Shown here: piece after piece, positions 23,532 to 32,495 of the stretch
How positions within the stretch are numbered: position 1 is the first letter of the stretch
Layout of the letters: each line of letters starts with the position of its first letter
Source of the DNA: Ferrovum myxofaciens
GTDB lineage: Bacteria; Pseudomonadota; Gammaproteobacteria; Burkholderiales; Ferrovaceae
Assembly: GCF_000735045.1 (NCBI RefSeq)
Contig: NZ_JPOQ01000079.1
Span: forward strand, 1-32,564
Length of the DNA: 32,564 bases
Direction: 5' to 3'
The notes under the pieces: model-generated
What the model was told of the DNA's origin: nothing
The model's database searches: none
What the model saw: only the letters and a program-made list of their open reading frames with translations
Made by a program: the position numbers and the translations under genes

Positions 23532-26098
23532 TGGGGGGATATCTCGTTGGTTTTGGTGTAGCCGGGAATATTGTAGCGCAGGGTATCCAAAGGATTAGGA
23601 CCTAGCCCCAAGGGGCCCAACTCGAGCTGGACATAAAAAGCGGTATCTGTTTGAATGGGACTGACGGGAAAGCGCGAGGAAATCACCCGTAAGGCCCAGC
23701 ATCCCGCATTATACTCGACCCCCGTCAGGGCTTCCAGTACCTGGTTATCCAGGGAGGAGTAAGCCAGGCGTCCGAGGAAAGACAGGCGACTGGTAATCGG
23801 CCACTGTCCTGAAATATCCCATTGTTTCACCGAGGTCAGATCATTGATGGGAATCGGACCCGTTATGCCGGGAATGTAGGTGGTGGTTTGCCCCAGATAG
23901 TTGATGACCGTGGTGGGCATTCCCTGCAAAGGGGTGTCGATACGGTAGCCAAGGTTGAAAACCTTGCCCGCCGCCGGGGTGTATGCAATGGTGGTGGCCA
24001 TTTGTTGGGTCCGGTGCGACTGGGCCCCAAAGTTGAAGTAACTGTCAAAATTCCAGCGTTCCGTAATGGCCGCCGTGAATGCGGCGATGATGTCCGAAGC
24101 GCTGGAAACCGGAGGGAGTTCGCCGGGAAGCAGGACCTGGTTCTGGGTGAAATAGAAACGTTCGCCCAGCAGGGCACGCACCATTTCTCCGCCGGTGGCC
24201 GGATTGAGCAGGCGGCTCGTCACGGCGGCGGTGAGCTGGTTGGCATTGTTGATACGGTCGATTCCGTCAAACTGGTTTTCCGTAAAAATGGTGGAGGCAT
24301 TGAAATCGGACAACCCGGTGTCGAAAATAGGGAGGTTATTCTGGTTCCGATAGGGAATGTACACATAATACAGACGAGGTTCGAGGGTCTGCTGATAATC
24401 TTTTCCGCCGAAATTGAAATTGCGATCCAGATACAGACCGGAATCCAGACTGGTGATGGGCAAGGTCCGGTTGTACACGCTTTGGGGAGAAGTATTGAAT
24501 TGTCCCAGGTTGTATTGAGTGAAATCCATGCCGGTCTTGAAGGTCACAAAGGCTTCATTGTTGCGCCAGGGAATCGTGACGGTGGGATTGACATGCAAAC
24601 GGCTGCCGCTGACGATGGACTGATAGTTGCCGTTGTAGGTAATGCCATTGACCACGGTGGTTCCCGCCAAAGTGTTCGGTCCGGGGCTGACAAAATTGGT
24701 GTACTGGGAGGCCATGTCCAGATTCAGTCCATGCCAGTCGTTCAGGAATCCGTGGGCAGACACTTGGGGGTCGATGCGGTATTGGGCCACCCCGCCCAGC
24801 AGAGGCTGGTAGTTGAGGGAATTGACGTCAAACTGCCAATGCTGGATACCGGAATAGCCCAGGTCCAGACTGCGTGGCAGATAGACCAGTCCCTGCGGAC
24901 CGATCAGGGTGTTGAGGTCGTTCATGTAATTGGGATCCGAGGCGCTCTGGACATTGGCGTTGAAGGTCAGTCCCGGGGCCAGTACCTGATTATGGGTCCA
25001 GGAGGCAAACCAGCGGTCCGTGCCCAACTGACTGTCGTGGGGCAGATATTCGGCACTCAGGATGCCTGACATCGAGGGGTCGAGATAACGCACTTCGTTG
25101 CCCAACTGGAGTCCGCGGGTACTCATGAAGCGGGGTGTGACGGTATCGTCGACATTGGGCGCCAGGTTGAGATAATAGGGAACGGCAATATCCTGACCGG
25201 TGGTGCTGGAGGAACCGATGACCGGAGACAGCAAACCCGAGCGCCGCTGATTGTCGAGGGGAAAAGTCAAATCCGGGGAGTACAGGAGGGGTTCCCCTTT
25301 GAAATTCAGGGTGGCATCGTGGGCATCGCCCTCCTGCAAGGTATGGTCGAGGTCCAGTCTTGGGGTGCGAATGAACCAGTCGGGGGTGCTGGCCTTGCAG
25401 GTGCTGAACGTCGTATTCAGCAAGGATTCCTTGTCTCCCGCCGTCAGGTCCATTTCCTTGCCCGTGCCCTGCATGAACCAAAGCGGGGGACGTTGGATGG
25501 GGCTGCCGGGCAGGGGGATGACATAACTGGCAGGTGGAGGTCTCCAAAGCAGGGTGCCGGGATCGCGGTAGGAGAAATGAGGGCTGTCCATAACCCCGAT
25601 CTGCCCCCCTAATTGATAAAAGCCATGGGGACTTTCCAGGAGGAGCGTGTCATTCCGGATCATACGGACGTTTCCCGTGGCTTCCACGGTGTCCGTGGGT
25701 TGATCATAGTGCAAATGGTCGGCTTCGATGACTATACCCTGGCGCCGCAATTCAGCATGCCCCTGGGCATCCATGAATTGGTCTTTCTGCCCGGAGAGTT
25801 TGTCCGCACGCAGAAACGAGGCCGGATTTTGATCGCCCAGCGCAGGATTTGTGGCATTATCCTCCAGAATGGGGGCGGTCTTGAGTTTGATGACCGGAAC
25901 CGAAGGGTCCGGCTCGCCGTTTTTCTGGGGAGAGGATCCCTGGTTTTTCGAGGAACCTGCGGTGCCGGAAGGCTTTCTGTCATTGACATCGGAGTCGGCG
26001 GGGGAAGGCGTGTTTCCTGCGTCATCCAACACTGAAGACGCCAGACCTGTCAGGGGAAGCCAAAGCAGGGCCATGGCGAGTAACAGGGCAGGGATCAT
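23528..26098 (-). CDS. lptD: LPS-assembly protein LptD
   Basis: 856 residues (E. coli 784). A signal peptide is followed by a low-complexity Ser/Pro/Asn linker to about residue 95, then the OstA-like periplasmic domain (IVIEADHLHYDQPTDTVEATG) and a large C-terminal beta-barrel. The segment RRSGLLSPVIGSSSTTG matches the conserved barrel start. LptD with the lipoprotein LptE inserts LPS into the outer leaflet. Only two cysteines occur: C234 in the N-terminal domain and C800 near the barrel end, compared with four in E. coli, so a single inter-domain disulfide is possible. First gene of the operon. Confidence 0.95.
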   Translation of the reverse strand: MIPALLLAMALLWLPLTGLASSVLDDAGNTPSPADSDVNDRKPSGTAGSSKNQGSSPQKNGEPDPSVPVIKLKTAPILEDNATNPALGDQNPASFLRADKLSGQKDQFMDAQGHAELRRQGIVIEADHLHYDQPTDTVEATGNVRMIRNDTLLLESPHGFYQLGGQIGVMDSPHFSYRDPGTLLWRPPPASYVIPLPGSPIQRPPLWFMQGTGKEMDLTAGDKESLLNTTFSTCKASTPDWFIRTPRLDLDHTLQEGDAHDATLNFKGEPLLYSPDLTFPLDNQRRSGLLSPVIGSSSTTGQDIAVPYYLNLAPNVDDTVTPRFMSTRGLQLGNEVRYLDPSMSGILSAEYLPHDSQLGTDRWFASWTHNQVLAPGLTFNANVQSASDPNYMNDLNTLIGPQGLVYLPRSLDLGYSGIQHWQFDVNSLNYQPLLGGVAQYRIDPQVSAHGFLNDWHGLNLDMASQYTNFVSPGPNTLAGTTVVNGITYNGNYQSIVSGSRLHVNPTVTIPWRNNEAFVTFKTGMDFTQYNLGQFNTSPQSVYNRTLPITSLDSGLYLDRNFNFGGKDYQQTLEPRLYYVYIPYRNQNNLPIFDTGLSDFNASTIFTENQFDGIDRINNANQLTAAVTSRLLNPATGGEMVRALLGERFYFTQNQVLLPGELPPVSSASDIIAAFTAAITERWNFDSYFNFGAQSHRTQQMATTIAYTPAAGKVFNLGYRIDTPLQGMPTTVINYLGQTTTYIPGITGPIPINDLTSVKQWDISGQWPITSRLSFLGRLAYSSLDNQVLEALTGVEYNAGCWALRVISSRFPVSPIQTDTAFYVQLELGPLGLGPNPLDTLRYNIPGYTKTNEISPQ

Positions 26099-26221
26099 GC
26101 GGAAAGAGAGTGACGTGCAGACGAAGCGGACATCGAACGGGTTATCAGGTTGAAAATCTTTGTTAAAATCTCACAAATTGACCTAAATGGCAATCCTTGC
26201 TTTCATTTCCTGGAAAAATAA
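26099..26221. promoter_or_regulatory. Divergent promoter region lptD / amgK
   Basis: 123 bp between divergent start codons, AT-richer than its surroundings. It must hold the promoters of the lptD operon (minus) and the amgK operon (plus). The best plus candidate is TTGACC at 26178-26183 with TTTCAT 17 bp on, which is weak. I see no convincing minus-strand pair. No operator repeat is evident. Confidence 0.3.
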
Positions 26222-27229
26222 TTGGTGCGACGACAAGCCCTTCATCAGTGGTTGACCCCGTTTTATCCGGTGCCTTTCGAGGCAATCCGGCCCGCTTCCT
26301 CCGATGCCAGTTTTCGTCGGTACTACCGGGTCATGACCCCGGAGGGCTCACGCATTCTCATGGATGCCCCGCCGGACAAGGAGGATTGCCATTCCTTCGT
26401 GCGGGTTTCCCGTCTTTTTGCCGAGGCGGGGGTTCATGTGCCGCGCATTTTTGCCTGGGAAGAAAAACTGGGTTTCATGATGCTGGAAGATTTCGGCGAG
26501 ACTTCCTACCTGAGTGCGTTGCAAACCGACGGGGGGCAAGGACTGAGTGCCGACACCCTGTACGGCAATGCGCTGGAGGCGTTGGTGCGCATTCAGTTGG
26601 CCAGTGGGGACGGGGTTCTGCCGCTTTATGAGCGTCCCCTGTTGCTGCGGGAAATCCATCTCTTTCCAGAGTGGTATGTGCAAAAGCATCTGGGGGTCGT
26701 CTGGACGACGCAGGAACGAGCTACCTTTGAGGCGGTGGTTCAGGGATTGCTGGATGCCATCGAAGGTCAGGCACAGGTTTGGGTGCATCGGGACTACCAT
26801 AGTCGCAACCTGATGGTGGCTACGCCTGATCCAGGGGTGCTGGATTTTCAGGATGCCGTGCAGGGTCCGGTGACCTATGATGCCGTTTCTCTGCTCAAGG
26901 ATGCCTATATCCATTGGGAAGAGGCACAGGTGCTGGATTGGTTGGTGCGCTATTGGGAACGGGCACGGGCTGCGGGGATTCCGGTGGGGAAGGATTTTGG
27001 AGCGTTCTATCAGGATTTTGAATGGATGGGCGTGCAACGGCACCTGAAGGTGTTGGGGATTTTTGCACGTCTTGCCCAACGCGATGGGAAAACCGGGTAT
27101 CTGGCGGACATGCCGCGCGTGGAGAAGTATCTGATGACGGCCTGCCGGCGCTACAAAACGTTACAGCCTCTGGTACCGCTCCTGGAACGGTTGTGGCAGA
27201 CACCGTCCCGGACAGGGTATACCTTCTGA
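26222..27229 (+). CDS. amgK: N-acetylmuramate/N-acetylglucosamine anomeric kinase
   Basis: 335-residue aminoglycoside-phosphotransferase-fold sugar kinase. The catalytic loop is VWVHRDYHSRNLMV (D191, N196) and the metal-binding motif is GVLDFQDAV (D208). In Pseudomonas putida, AmgK phosphorylates MurNAc at the anomeric carbon, and MurU turns the product into UDP-MurNAc, bypassing MurA/MurB in peptidoglycan recycling. The next gene here is murU, which supports this assignment. The start is a TTG at 26222 or the adjacent in-frame GTG at 26225; the Shine-Dalgarno is weak. The stop overlaps the murU ATG (TGATG). Confidence 0.9.
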   Translation: MVRRQALHQWLTPFYPVPFEAIRPASSDASFRRYYRVMTPEGSRILMDAPPDKEDCHSFVRVSRLFAEAGVHVPRIFAWEEKLGFMMLEDFGETSYLSALQTDGGQGLSADTLYGNALEALVRIQLASGDGVLPLYERPLLLREIHLFPEWYVQKHLGVVWTTQERATFEAVVQGLLDAIEGQAQVWVHRDYHSRNLMVATPDPGVLDFQDAVQGPVTYDAVSLLKDAYIHWEEAQVLDWLVRYWERARAAGIPVGKDFGAFYQDFEWMGVQRHLKVLGIFARLAQRDGKTGYLADMPRVEKYLMTACRRYKTLQPLVPLLERLWQTPSRTGYTF

Positions 27230-27954
27230 TGCCTCAAGCCATGATTTTGGCTGCGGGGCGGGGCGAGCGCCTGCGTCCATTCACGGACCAGCGTCCCAAA
27301 CCCCTGTTGCCGGTACGTGGAAAACCATTGATCGAATGGCAGATCGAGGGGTTGGTTCGGGCGGGATTCGATGAGATTGTGGTCAATGGGGCATGGTTGG
27401 CAGAGCCCCTGGAATCCTTTCTGGCGCAGGGGCAGCGCTGGGGCATTACGCTGCATTGGTCCCGGGAAAATCAGGCATTGGGTACGGCGGGAGGCGTGGT
27501 GCAAGCCCTGCCGTTTCTGACGGACCCGATATTTGCCGTGGTCAGTGCCGATATTCATACCACCTATGCCTATGAACTGCTCAGGGTTCGGTTGGAACGA
27601 TGGAGGAATTCGCTGGAGGGGGAAGGCGTAGACCAACCTCCACTGGCTCATCTGGTGTTGGTGGAAGATGAGCGCTATCCCCCGGATTTTTCCCTGGATG
27701 CCAAGGGCAGGGTGACCCCGCCCACCGATCGGGCAGGGACCTATGGCAACATCGGTTTGTTCCGGCGTTCTTTTTTCACTTCCCTGGAGCGTGGAGAAAA
27801 TGCCGATCTGGGGGCTTTATTGAGGGACGCGGTGTCCCGGCACCAGGTGAGCGGAGAATGGACCGTCTCTCCCTGGATCAATGTGGGCACGCTGGCAGAG
27901 TGGCAACGTGCTGAAAAATATTCGAAGGAGTCTGATTCATGTCTGTCCCTTTGA
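27229..27954 (+). CDS. murU: N-acetylmuramate alpha-1-phosphate uridylyltransferase
   Basis: 241-residue sugar-phosphate nucleotidyltransferase. The N-terminal nucleotide-binding signature is MILAAGRGERLRPFTDQRPKPLLPV; the lysine of RPKPLLPV and the VVSADIHTTY segment (metal-binding Asp) complete the site. A PWINVGTLAEWQRA ending is typical of this branch. It uses UTP to form UDP-MurNAc from the AmgK product in the cytoplasm. It begins within the amgK stop codon and overlaps pepP by 16 bp. Confidence 0.9.
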   Translation: MPQAMILAAGRGERLRPFTDQRPKPLLPVRGKPLIEWQIEGLVRAGFDEIVVNGAWLAEPLESFLAQGQRWGITLHWSRENQALGTAGGVVQALPFLTDPIFAVVSADIHTTYAYELLRVRLERWRNSLEGEGVDQPPLAHLVLVEDERYPPDFSLDAKGRVTPPTDRAGTYGNIGLFRRSFFTSLERGENADLGALLRDAVSRHQVSGEWTVSPWINVGTLAEWQRAEKYSKESDSCLSL

Positions 27955-29267
27955 CCTCCCTGTCCCTGTTGCGTGCCCGTCGTCGCCGTTTGGCCGATTC
28001 CCTGGGTTCGGGCATCGCCATTCTTCCCACGGCGCCCGAGCGGGTAAGGAATGCAGATACGCATCATCCTTATCGTTGGGACAGCCATTTTCATTATCTG
28101 ACGGAATTTCCCGAACCCGAGGCCGTGTTGGTGCTGCAGGGAGGAAAAAAACCGCGCAGTCTGCTGTTTTGTCGTCCCCGGGATCCTGAACGGGAACGCT
28201 GGGAGGGGCGCCACTATGGTCCGGAACAGGCCTGCGCGCAGTTTGGGATGGATGCTGCCCATGCGTTGTCCGAGTTGGATGAACTATTACCTACCTTGCT
28301 GGCAGGGTGTGAGACGGTGTATTCCATGATGGGCCAGGATGAAACTTGGGACCGGCGGATTCAAGGGTGGTTGCAGATCCTGCGGAATCAGGTGCGAAGT
28401 GGAGTGCGCGCCCCCCGTCAGTGGATTGATCTGTCCGATCGCTTGGGAGAAATGCGTCTGGTCAAGGAAGCACGGGAGTTGCAATTCATGCGCCGGGCTG
28501 CGGATATATCGGCTCGTGCCCATTTACGTGCCATGCAGGCGACCCGTCCGGGGCGCTACGAATACGCTGTGGAGGCTGAACTGTTGCATGAGTTTCGGGG
28601 CCGGGGAGCCACGGGTCCCGCTTACCCTTCCATTGTTGCGGGCGGAGAGAATGCCTGTATCCTCCATTATGTGGACAACTCGGCCCGTCTGCGCGACGGA
28701 GATCTATTGTTGATCGATGCGGCCTGTGAATGGCAGGGGTATGCTGCGGACATTACGCGCACGTTTCCGGTTAACGGACGTTTCAGTACGGCTCAACGGG
28801 ATCTTTACGAAGTGGTGCTGGCCGCCCAGCAGGCCGCATTGGGACAGATCAAGGCGGGGAAACGGGTATCGGCTTACCATGAGGCGGCTCTGAAGGTGTT
28901 GGTTCAGGGGCTGATCGACCTGGGTTTATGTCAGGGAAGTGTGGAGGGTGTTCTGGAAAGTGGGGAATACCGGCGTTTTTACATGCACCGCACGGGCCAC
29001 TGGTTGGGAAGGGATGTGCACGATGTGGGGCGCTATGTGGACGATGAGGGGAAACCACGCCGACTGTTGCCCGGTATGGTATTGACGGTGGAGCCGGGCC
29101 TTTATGTGGGGGGAGAGGAGGATATTCCGGTTGCTTTTCGCCATACGGGCATTCGTATCGAGGACGATGTGGTGGTGGGGGAAAAGGGGCATGAAGTAAT
29201 TACGGATGCCGTTCCCAGAACAGTGGAGGAGATCGAGACATGGATGGCGCAGACCCTGCGGCGGTGA
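27939..29267 (+). CDS. pepP: Xaa-Pro aminopeptidase (PepP)
   Basis: 442 residues (E. coli 441). An N-terminal AMP_N domain (NADTHHPYRWDSHFHYLTEF) is followed by the pita-bread metallopeptidase. The two-metal ligands are visible in order: the aspartates of LLIDAACEWQGYAADITRTF, the histidine of HRTGHWLGRDVHDVG, the glutamate of LTVEPGLYV and the glutamate of GIRIEDDVVV. It removes N-terminal residues before proline. It lies in a tight operon, overlapping murU by 16 bp and ubiH by 28 bp; pepP-ubiH linkage is common in proteobacteria. Confidence 0.96.
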   Translation: MSVPLTSLSLLRARRRRLADSLGSGIAILPTAPERVRNADTHHPYRWDSHFHYLTEFPEPEAVLVLQGGKKPRSLLFCRPRDPERERWEGRHYGPEQACAQFGMDAAHALSELDELLPTLLAGCETVYSMMGQDETWDRRIQGWLQILRNQVRSGVRAPRQWIDLSDRLGEMRLVKEARELQFMRRAADISARAHLRAMQATRPGRYEYAVEAELLHEFRGRGATGPAYPSIVAGGENACILHYVDNSARLRDGDLLLIDAACEWQGYAADITRTFPVNGRFSTAQRDLYEVVLAAQQAALGQIKAGKRVSAYHEAALKVLVQGLIDLGLCQGSVEGVLESGEYRRFYMHRTGHWLGRDVHDVGRYVDDEGKPRRLLPGMVLTVEPGLYVGGEEDIPVAFRHTGIRIEDDVVVGEKGHEVITDAVPRTVEEIETWMAQTLRR

Positions 29268-30418
29268 TCATTGTTGGGGGAGGGCCCGTAGGGGCGGCGA
29301 CTGCGCTGGGTCTGGCCCGGCGCGGGGTGCCGGTACGCCTGCTCGAGGCTCGTCCCTCCTTGCGTGCCGATGACCGGCGCACCCTGGCCCTGGCTCAGGG
29401 AAGCCGGCAATTGCTCGATGGATTAGGGGCCTGGCCCAGGGCAGAGGTGACGACCATCGATCAAATCCATATTTCCCAGCGTCATCGCTTCGGACAAACC
29501 ACGCTGACGGCTCAGGAGGCTGGAATGCCCGCACTGGGTTACATTCTGCGTTACAACACGCTGATGGCGTGCATGGACGAACAGGTGCGCCAGACTCCCG
29601 GCCTGTCGCTTGAAACCGGCGCTGAAGTCAAGGCGGTGTTACCCGGAGGCCAGGAGACCGAGGTGATTTGGCAGGCACAGGGCAAAGAGTGCCGTGCCCG
29701 GACTCCACTGGCGGTGCTGGCCGATGGGGGGCGGGCGTTGACTGCGCAGGTATTTGGTGCCGCACGGGAACAGCCTTATACCCAGGTGGCCCTGGTGGCC
29801 CAACTGGAAACGGATCGATCCGTCGGATCCCTGGCCTACGAACGATTTACACCAGAGGGCCCCATCGCGCTGCTTCCTCTGGGGCAACGGTATACCCTGG
29901 TGTGGACGGGAACCCAGGAACAGACTGAATTGAGGCTGGATTGGTCTGATGAAAAATTTTTGAACGAATTGCAGGCGGCTTTCGGGGGGCGGGCAGGCAA
30001 TTTTCTTCGACTCCATGGACGCAGTTGGTTTCCCCTCACCCTCAAGGTTCTGGATAGCGTGATCCGTCCCCATGCTGTGGCCATTGGCAATGCGGCTCAA
30101 ACCATGCATCCGGTGGCGGGGCAAGGGCTCAACATGGGGTTGCGGGACGCCGACCAGTTGATCCGTCTGGTGGGGGAAGGCGAGCCGGATTGCCGGGGAA
30201 GTGCCGCTCAACTGGAACGGTTCGTGGCCCTGCGCCAGCGGGACCGGCGCTGGGGGATCGGATTCACCCATTCGCTGGTACGCCTGTTTTCCAATGACTG
30301 GCCGATCCTGACCCAGGGTCGGGGCATCGGGTTGGCGGCGCTGAATGGATTACCGGGAATGCGCCGGGCTCTGACCCGCGTCATGTCCTTCGGGTTCCAG
30401 GGAGGGAGGAGAGGATGA
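29240..30418 (+). CDS. ubiH: 2-octaprenyl-6-methoxyphenol hydroxylase (UbiH)
   Basis: 392-residue FAD-dependent aromatic hydroxylase of ubiquinone biosynthesis. The FAD-binding GGGPVGAATALGLARRG sits at the N-terminus. The UbiH branch is shown by TIDQIHISQRHRFGQTTL and by the second FAD motif, which reads IGNAAQTMHPVAGQGLNMGL, with GNAAQ in place of the GDAAH of UbiF/UbiI proteins. A GGAGGAG box precedes the ATG inside the pepP gene. It hydroxylates the ring of the quinone precursor on the cytoplasmic face of the membrane. Confidence 0.92.
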   Translation: MDGADPAAVIIVGGGPVGAATALGLARRGVPVRLLEARPSLRADDRRTLALAQGSRQLLDGLGAWPRAEVTTIDQIHISQRHRFGQTTLTAQEAGMPALGYILRYNTLMACMDEQVRQTPGLSLETGAEVKAVLPGGQETEVIWQAQGKECRARTPLAVLADGGRALTAQVFGAAREQPYTQVALVAQLETDRSVGSLAYERFTPEGPIALLPLGQRYTLVWTGTQEQTELRLDWSDEKFLNELQAAFGGRAGNFLRLHGRSWFPLTLKVLDSVIRPHAVAIGNAAQTMHPVAGQGLNMGLRDADQLIRLVGEGEPDCRGSAAQLERFVALRQRDRRWGIGFTHSLVRLFSNDWPILTQGRGIGLAALNGLPGMRRALTRVMSFGFQGGRRG

Positions 30419-31593
30419 CAGGACGAACTCAACCGCTGGAAGTGATGATCGTTGGGGCAGGGATTACCGGATTGGCTTTGGGGTTGGTCTTGCATCAGAA
30501 GGGTGTGCGCGTGAAGGTGATCGATCGTCAGCCCTTGCCTGAGTTTGTTGCGCCGGCGGGATTCGATCAGCGCATTTATGCCATGAGTCTGGCCAGTGAA
30601 GGATTCCTGCGTCGTGCGGGAGGCTGGCAGGACATGGATCGGACGCGCATCCAGCCGATTCTCGGGATGAAAGTGCAGGGCGACCGGGATGGACGCTTTT
30701 CTTTGACCCCCCACGATGGACAAACTTCCCCTATGGGCTGGATTGTGGAGGCAGGTGCCATGTCCAGTGCCTTACACCGGTACCAGAAAAAGGTGGCGCC
30801 CGAATTGCTTGAAACCGGGGTGACCGTCAGTGCCGTTCACGAGAAGGAACGCAGTCTGGAAGTGCACCTGAGTCAGGGGCAGTGCTGGCAAACCCGACTT
30901 CTGGTGGCGGCCGATGGGCTTCATTCGGATTTGCGCGAACGGTTTGGCATTCCTGCATACTTCAGTCCCTATGGTCACAGGGCCGTGGTGGCCAACTATC
31001 GAATCAGTGGGGAACATGGAGGGGTGGCCCGACAATGGTTCGTTCCTGGCGAAGTGATTGCCCTGTTGCCTCTTCCGGGACAGCGGGTTTCCCTGGTATG
31101 GTCTGCCCAGAGCGATCATGCCCAAGCCTTGCTGGCGATGTCTCCTGCGCAACGTACCCAGGCCTTGCAGCAACAGGTGGGGTATGAACTGGGTCTTCTG
31201 GAAGAAATTTCCGTACCGGCCGATTTCGAATTGCGCCGCATGAATGTGGCGCGCTGGATTGCTCCACGTTTTGCTTTGGTGGGGGATGCGGCCCATGGGG
31301 TACACCCCATGGCCGGACAGGGTTTGAACCTGGGTTTGCAGGATGCAGCCTGTTTGGCTGATACGCTGATGGCCCGTGGGCCAGGACCGGATTGTGGCGA
31401 TCGTTCCCTCCTGCGTCGGTATGAACGGGCTCGTCGGGAACCTGTGGCGGTGATGCAGGGTCTGACGGGAGGATTGGCCCATCTGTTTTCTGCTTCCCGG
31501 AGTCAATGGGGGTGGGTCAGGAATTGGGGAATGAATCGGTTGGAAGGATGTTCCTGGTTAAAGGATGAGTTGGTGCGTTATGCCAATCGATAG
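30415..31593 (+). CDS. UbiH/UbiF/UbiI-family FAD monooxygenase, UbiI-like
   Basis: 392 residues, paralogous to the gene upstream with a 4-bp overlap (ATGA). FAD motifs: VMIVGAGITGLALGLVL, LLVAADGLHSDLR and FALVGDAAHGVHPMAGQGLN, followed by LGLQDAACLADTL, the form seen in UbiI/VisC. The early QRIYAMSLASEGFLRR segment is also typical. It should carry out another ring hydroxylation of ubiquinone synthesis (C5 as UbiI or C6 as UbiF). Position specificity cannot be read from sequence because regioselectivity differs among species. No transmembrane segment is seen. Confidence 0.85.
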   Translation: MTGRTQPLEVMIVGAGITGLALGLVLHQKGVRVKVIDRQPLPEFVAPAGFDQRIYAMSLASEGFLRRAGGWQDMDRTRIQPILGMKVQGDRDGRFSLTPHDGQTSPMGWIVEAGAMSSALHRYQKKVAPELLETGVTVSAVHEKERSLEVHLSQGQCWQTRLLVAADGLHSDLRERFGIPAYFSPYGHRAVVANYRISGEHGGVARQWFVPGEVIALLPLPGQRVSLVWSAQSDHAQALLAMSPAQRTQALQQQVGYELGLLEEISVPADFELRRMNVARWIAPRFALVGDAAHGVHPMAGQGLNLGLQDAACLADTLMARGPGPDCGDRSLLRRYERARREPVAVMQGLTGGLAHLFSASRSQWGWVRNWGMNRLEGCSWLKDELVRYANR

Positions 31594-31614
31594 GCAATGA
31601 ATCGAGGAGTCAAA

Positions 31615-32352
31615 ATGGAAAGCGGGGTACGTTGGAAAGACTGGCTTGGGCGTTTCTGGTCCGGGGCCTTGCTGGGTACGGTGTTGGTCGGTGCGCAGGC
31701 GGACGAGGCGTTGGTGCGTCAACATCTGCAACAGAAATTGCCCAAACTGGCCCCCCATGTGCTGCAGATTCATCCGGCCCATGCCCTGGGTCTGTACGAA
31801 CTTTACACCGATGATCGTCAGATTCTCTATGTGGATGAGGCGGTTACCACGCTGGTGGCGGGAGATCTGATTGAGGCTCATAACCTGCATAACATGACGG
31901 AAGCTCGTCTCAAGATTCTGGGGGCGGTCAAACCGAGCGATCTTCCGCTCAACCTGGCCTTGAAACGGGTCAAGGGGAACGGGAAACGGGTGGTGGCGGT
32001 GTTTTCTGATCCGGATTGTCCTTTTTGCCGAAAGTTGGAAAAGGAACTGAGCAGCATTACCGATGTGACCGTTTACACTTTCCTTTATCCCATTGCATCG
32101 CTGCATCCTGATGCCCCGGAACGGTCCCATTGGATAGCCTGTTCCAAAGATCCGGAAAAAGCCTGGGAAGACTATCAGTTAAGAAATATCGAACCCATCC
32201 ATCACGAGTGTCAGGATCAACTCGAAGAGGTTCAGAACCTGGGGGAAAAGTATCGGATCAGTGGAACGCCTACCCTGGTGTTTGCAGATGGCGAAGTGGT
32301 TCCGGGCGCGTTGCCCAGAGCCGAACTGGAGAAAGCACTGGGTCCTCACTGA
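31615..32352 (+). CDS. dsbC: Periplasmic disulfide isomerase DsbC
   Basis: 245 residues. The start at 31615 is supported by GAGGAG 5 nt upstream; an in-frame ATG at 31597 lies before that box. A short signal peptide (FWSGALLGTVLVGAQA, cleavage before DEALV) is followed by the N-terminal dimerisation domain and a thioredoxin domain with active site C135-PF-C138. Isomerases usually have CGYC, so CPFC is a variant. The cis-proline loop is SGTPT (P219). C176 and C199 could form the structural disulfide known in E. coli DsbC. It reshuffles wrong disulfides in periplasmic proteins, plausibly including LptD. Last gene of the operon. Confidence 0.92.
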   Translation: MESGVRWKDWLGRFWSGALLGTVLVGAQADEALVRQHLQQKLPKLAPHVLQIHPAHALGLYELYTDDRQILYVDEAVTTLVAGDLIEAHNLHNMTEARLKILGAVKPSDLPLNLALKRVKGNGKRVVAVFSDPDCPFCRKLEKELSSITDVTVYTFLYPIASLHPDAPERSHWIACSKDPEKAWEDYQLRNIEPIHHECQDQLEEVQNLGEKYRISGTPTLVFADGEVVPGALPRAELEKALGPH

Positions 32353-32365
32353 AGCGGGGGAAAGT

Positions 32366-32408
32366 GACGATGGGGGTCCCGGAATTTTCTGGCGGGGCCC
32401 CCATCGTC
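32366..32408 (+). terminator. Strong 16-bp hairpin after dsbC
   Basis: Starting 14 nt after the dsbC stop, GACGATGGGGGTCCCG and CGGGGCCCCCATCGTC form a 16-bp stem (one G-U wobble) with an 11-nt loop GAATTTTCTGG. No U-run follows on either strand, so it is not a textbook intrinsic terminator. It may act as a 3'-protecting or partly terminating structure for the operon. Confidence 0.55.
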
Positions 32409-32436
32409 GGTGGAATTACCCGGACTGCGCGAAAAG

Positions 32437-32484
32437 CTCCGTCGTTCAGGGCGGGGATGAATAGCGCGGATGCCGAAGGCATCC
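32437..32484. repeat. Subterminal hairpins of the IS200/IS605-type end
   Basis: Two possible stem-loops: an imperfect one at 32437-32456 (CTCCGTCG...GCGGGG side) and a perfect one at 32468-32484, GGATGCC-GAA-GGCATCC (7-bp stem, 3-nt loop). Subterminal hairpins of this kind are the recognition elements of Y1 (HUH) transposases. Which of the two would be bound cannot be told. Confidence 0.45.
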
Positions 32485-32495
32485 ATCTTCGTTTC

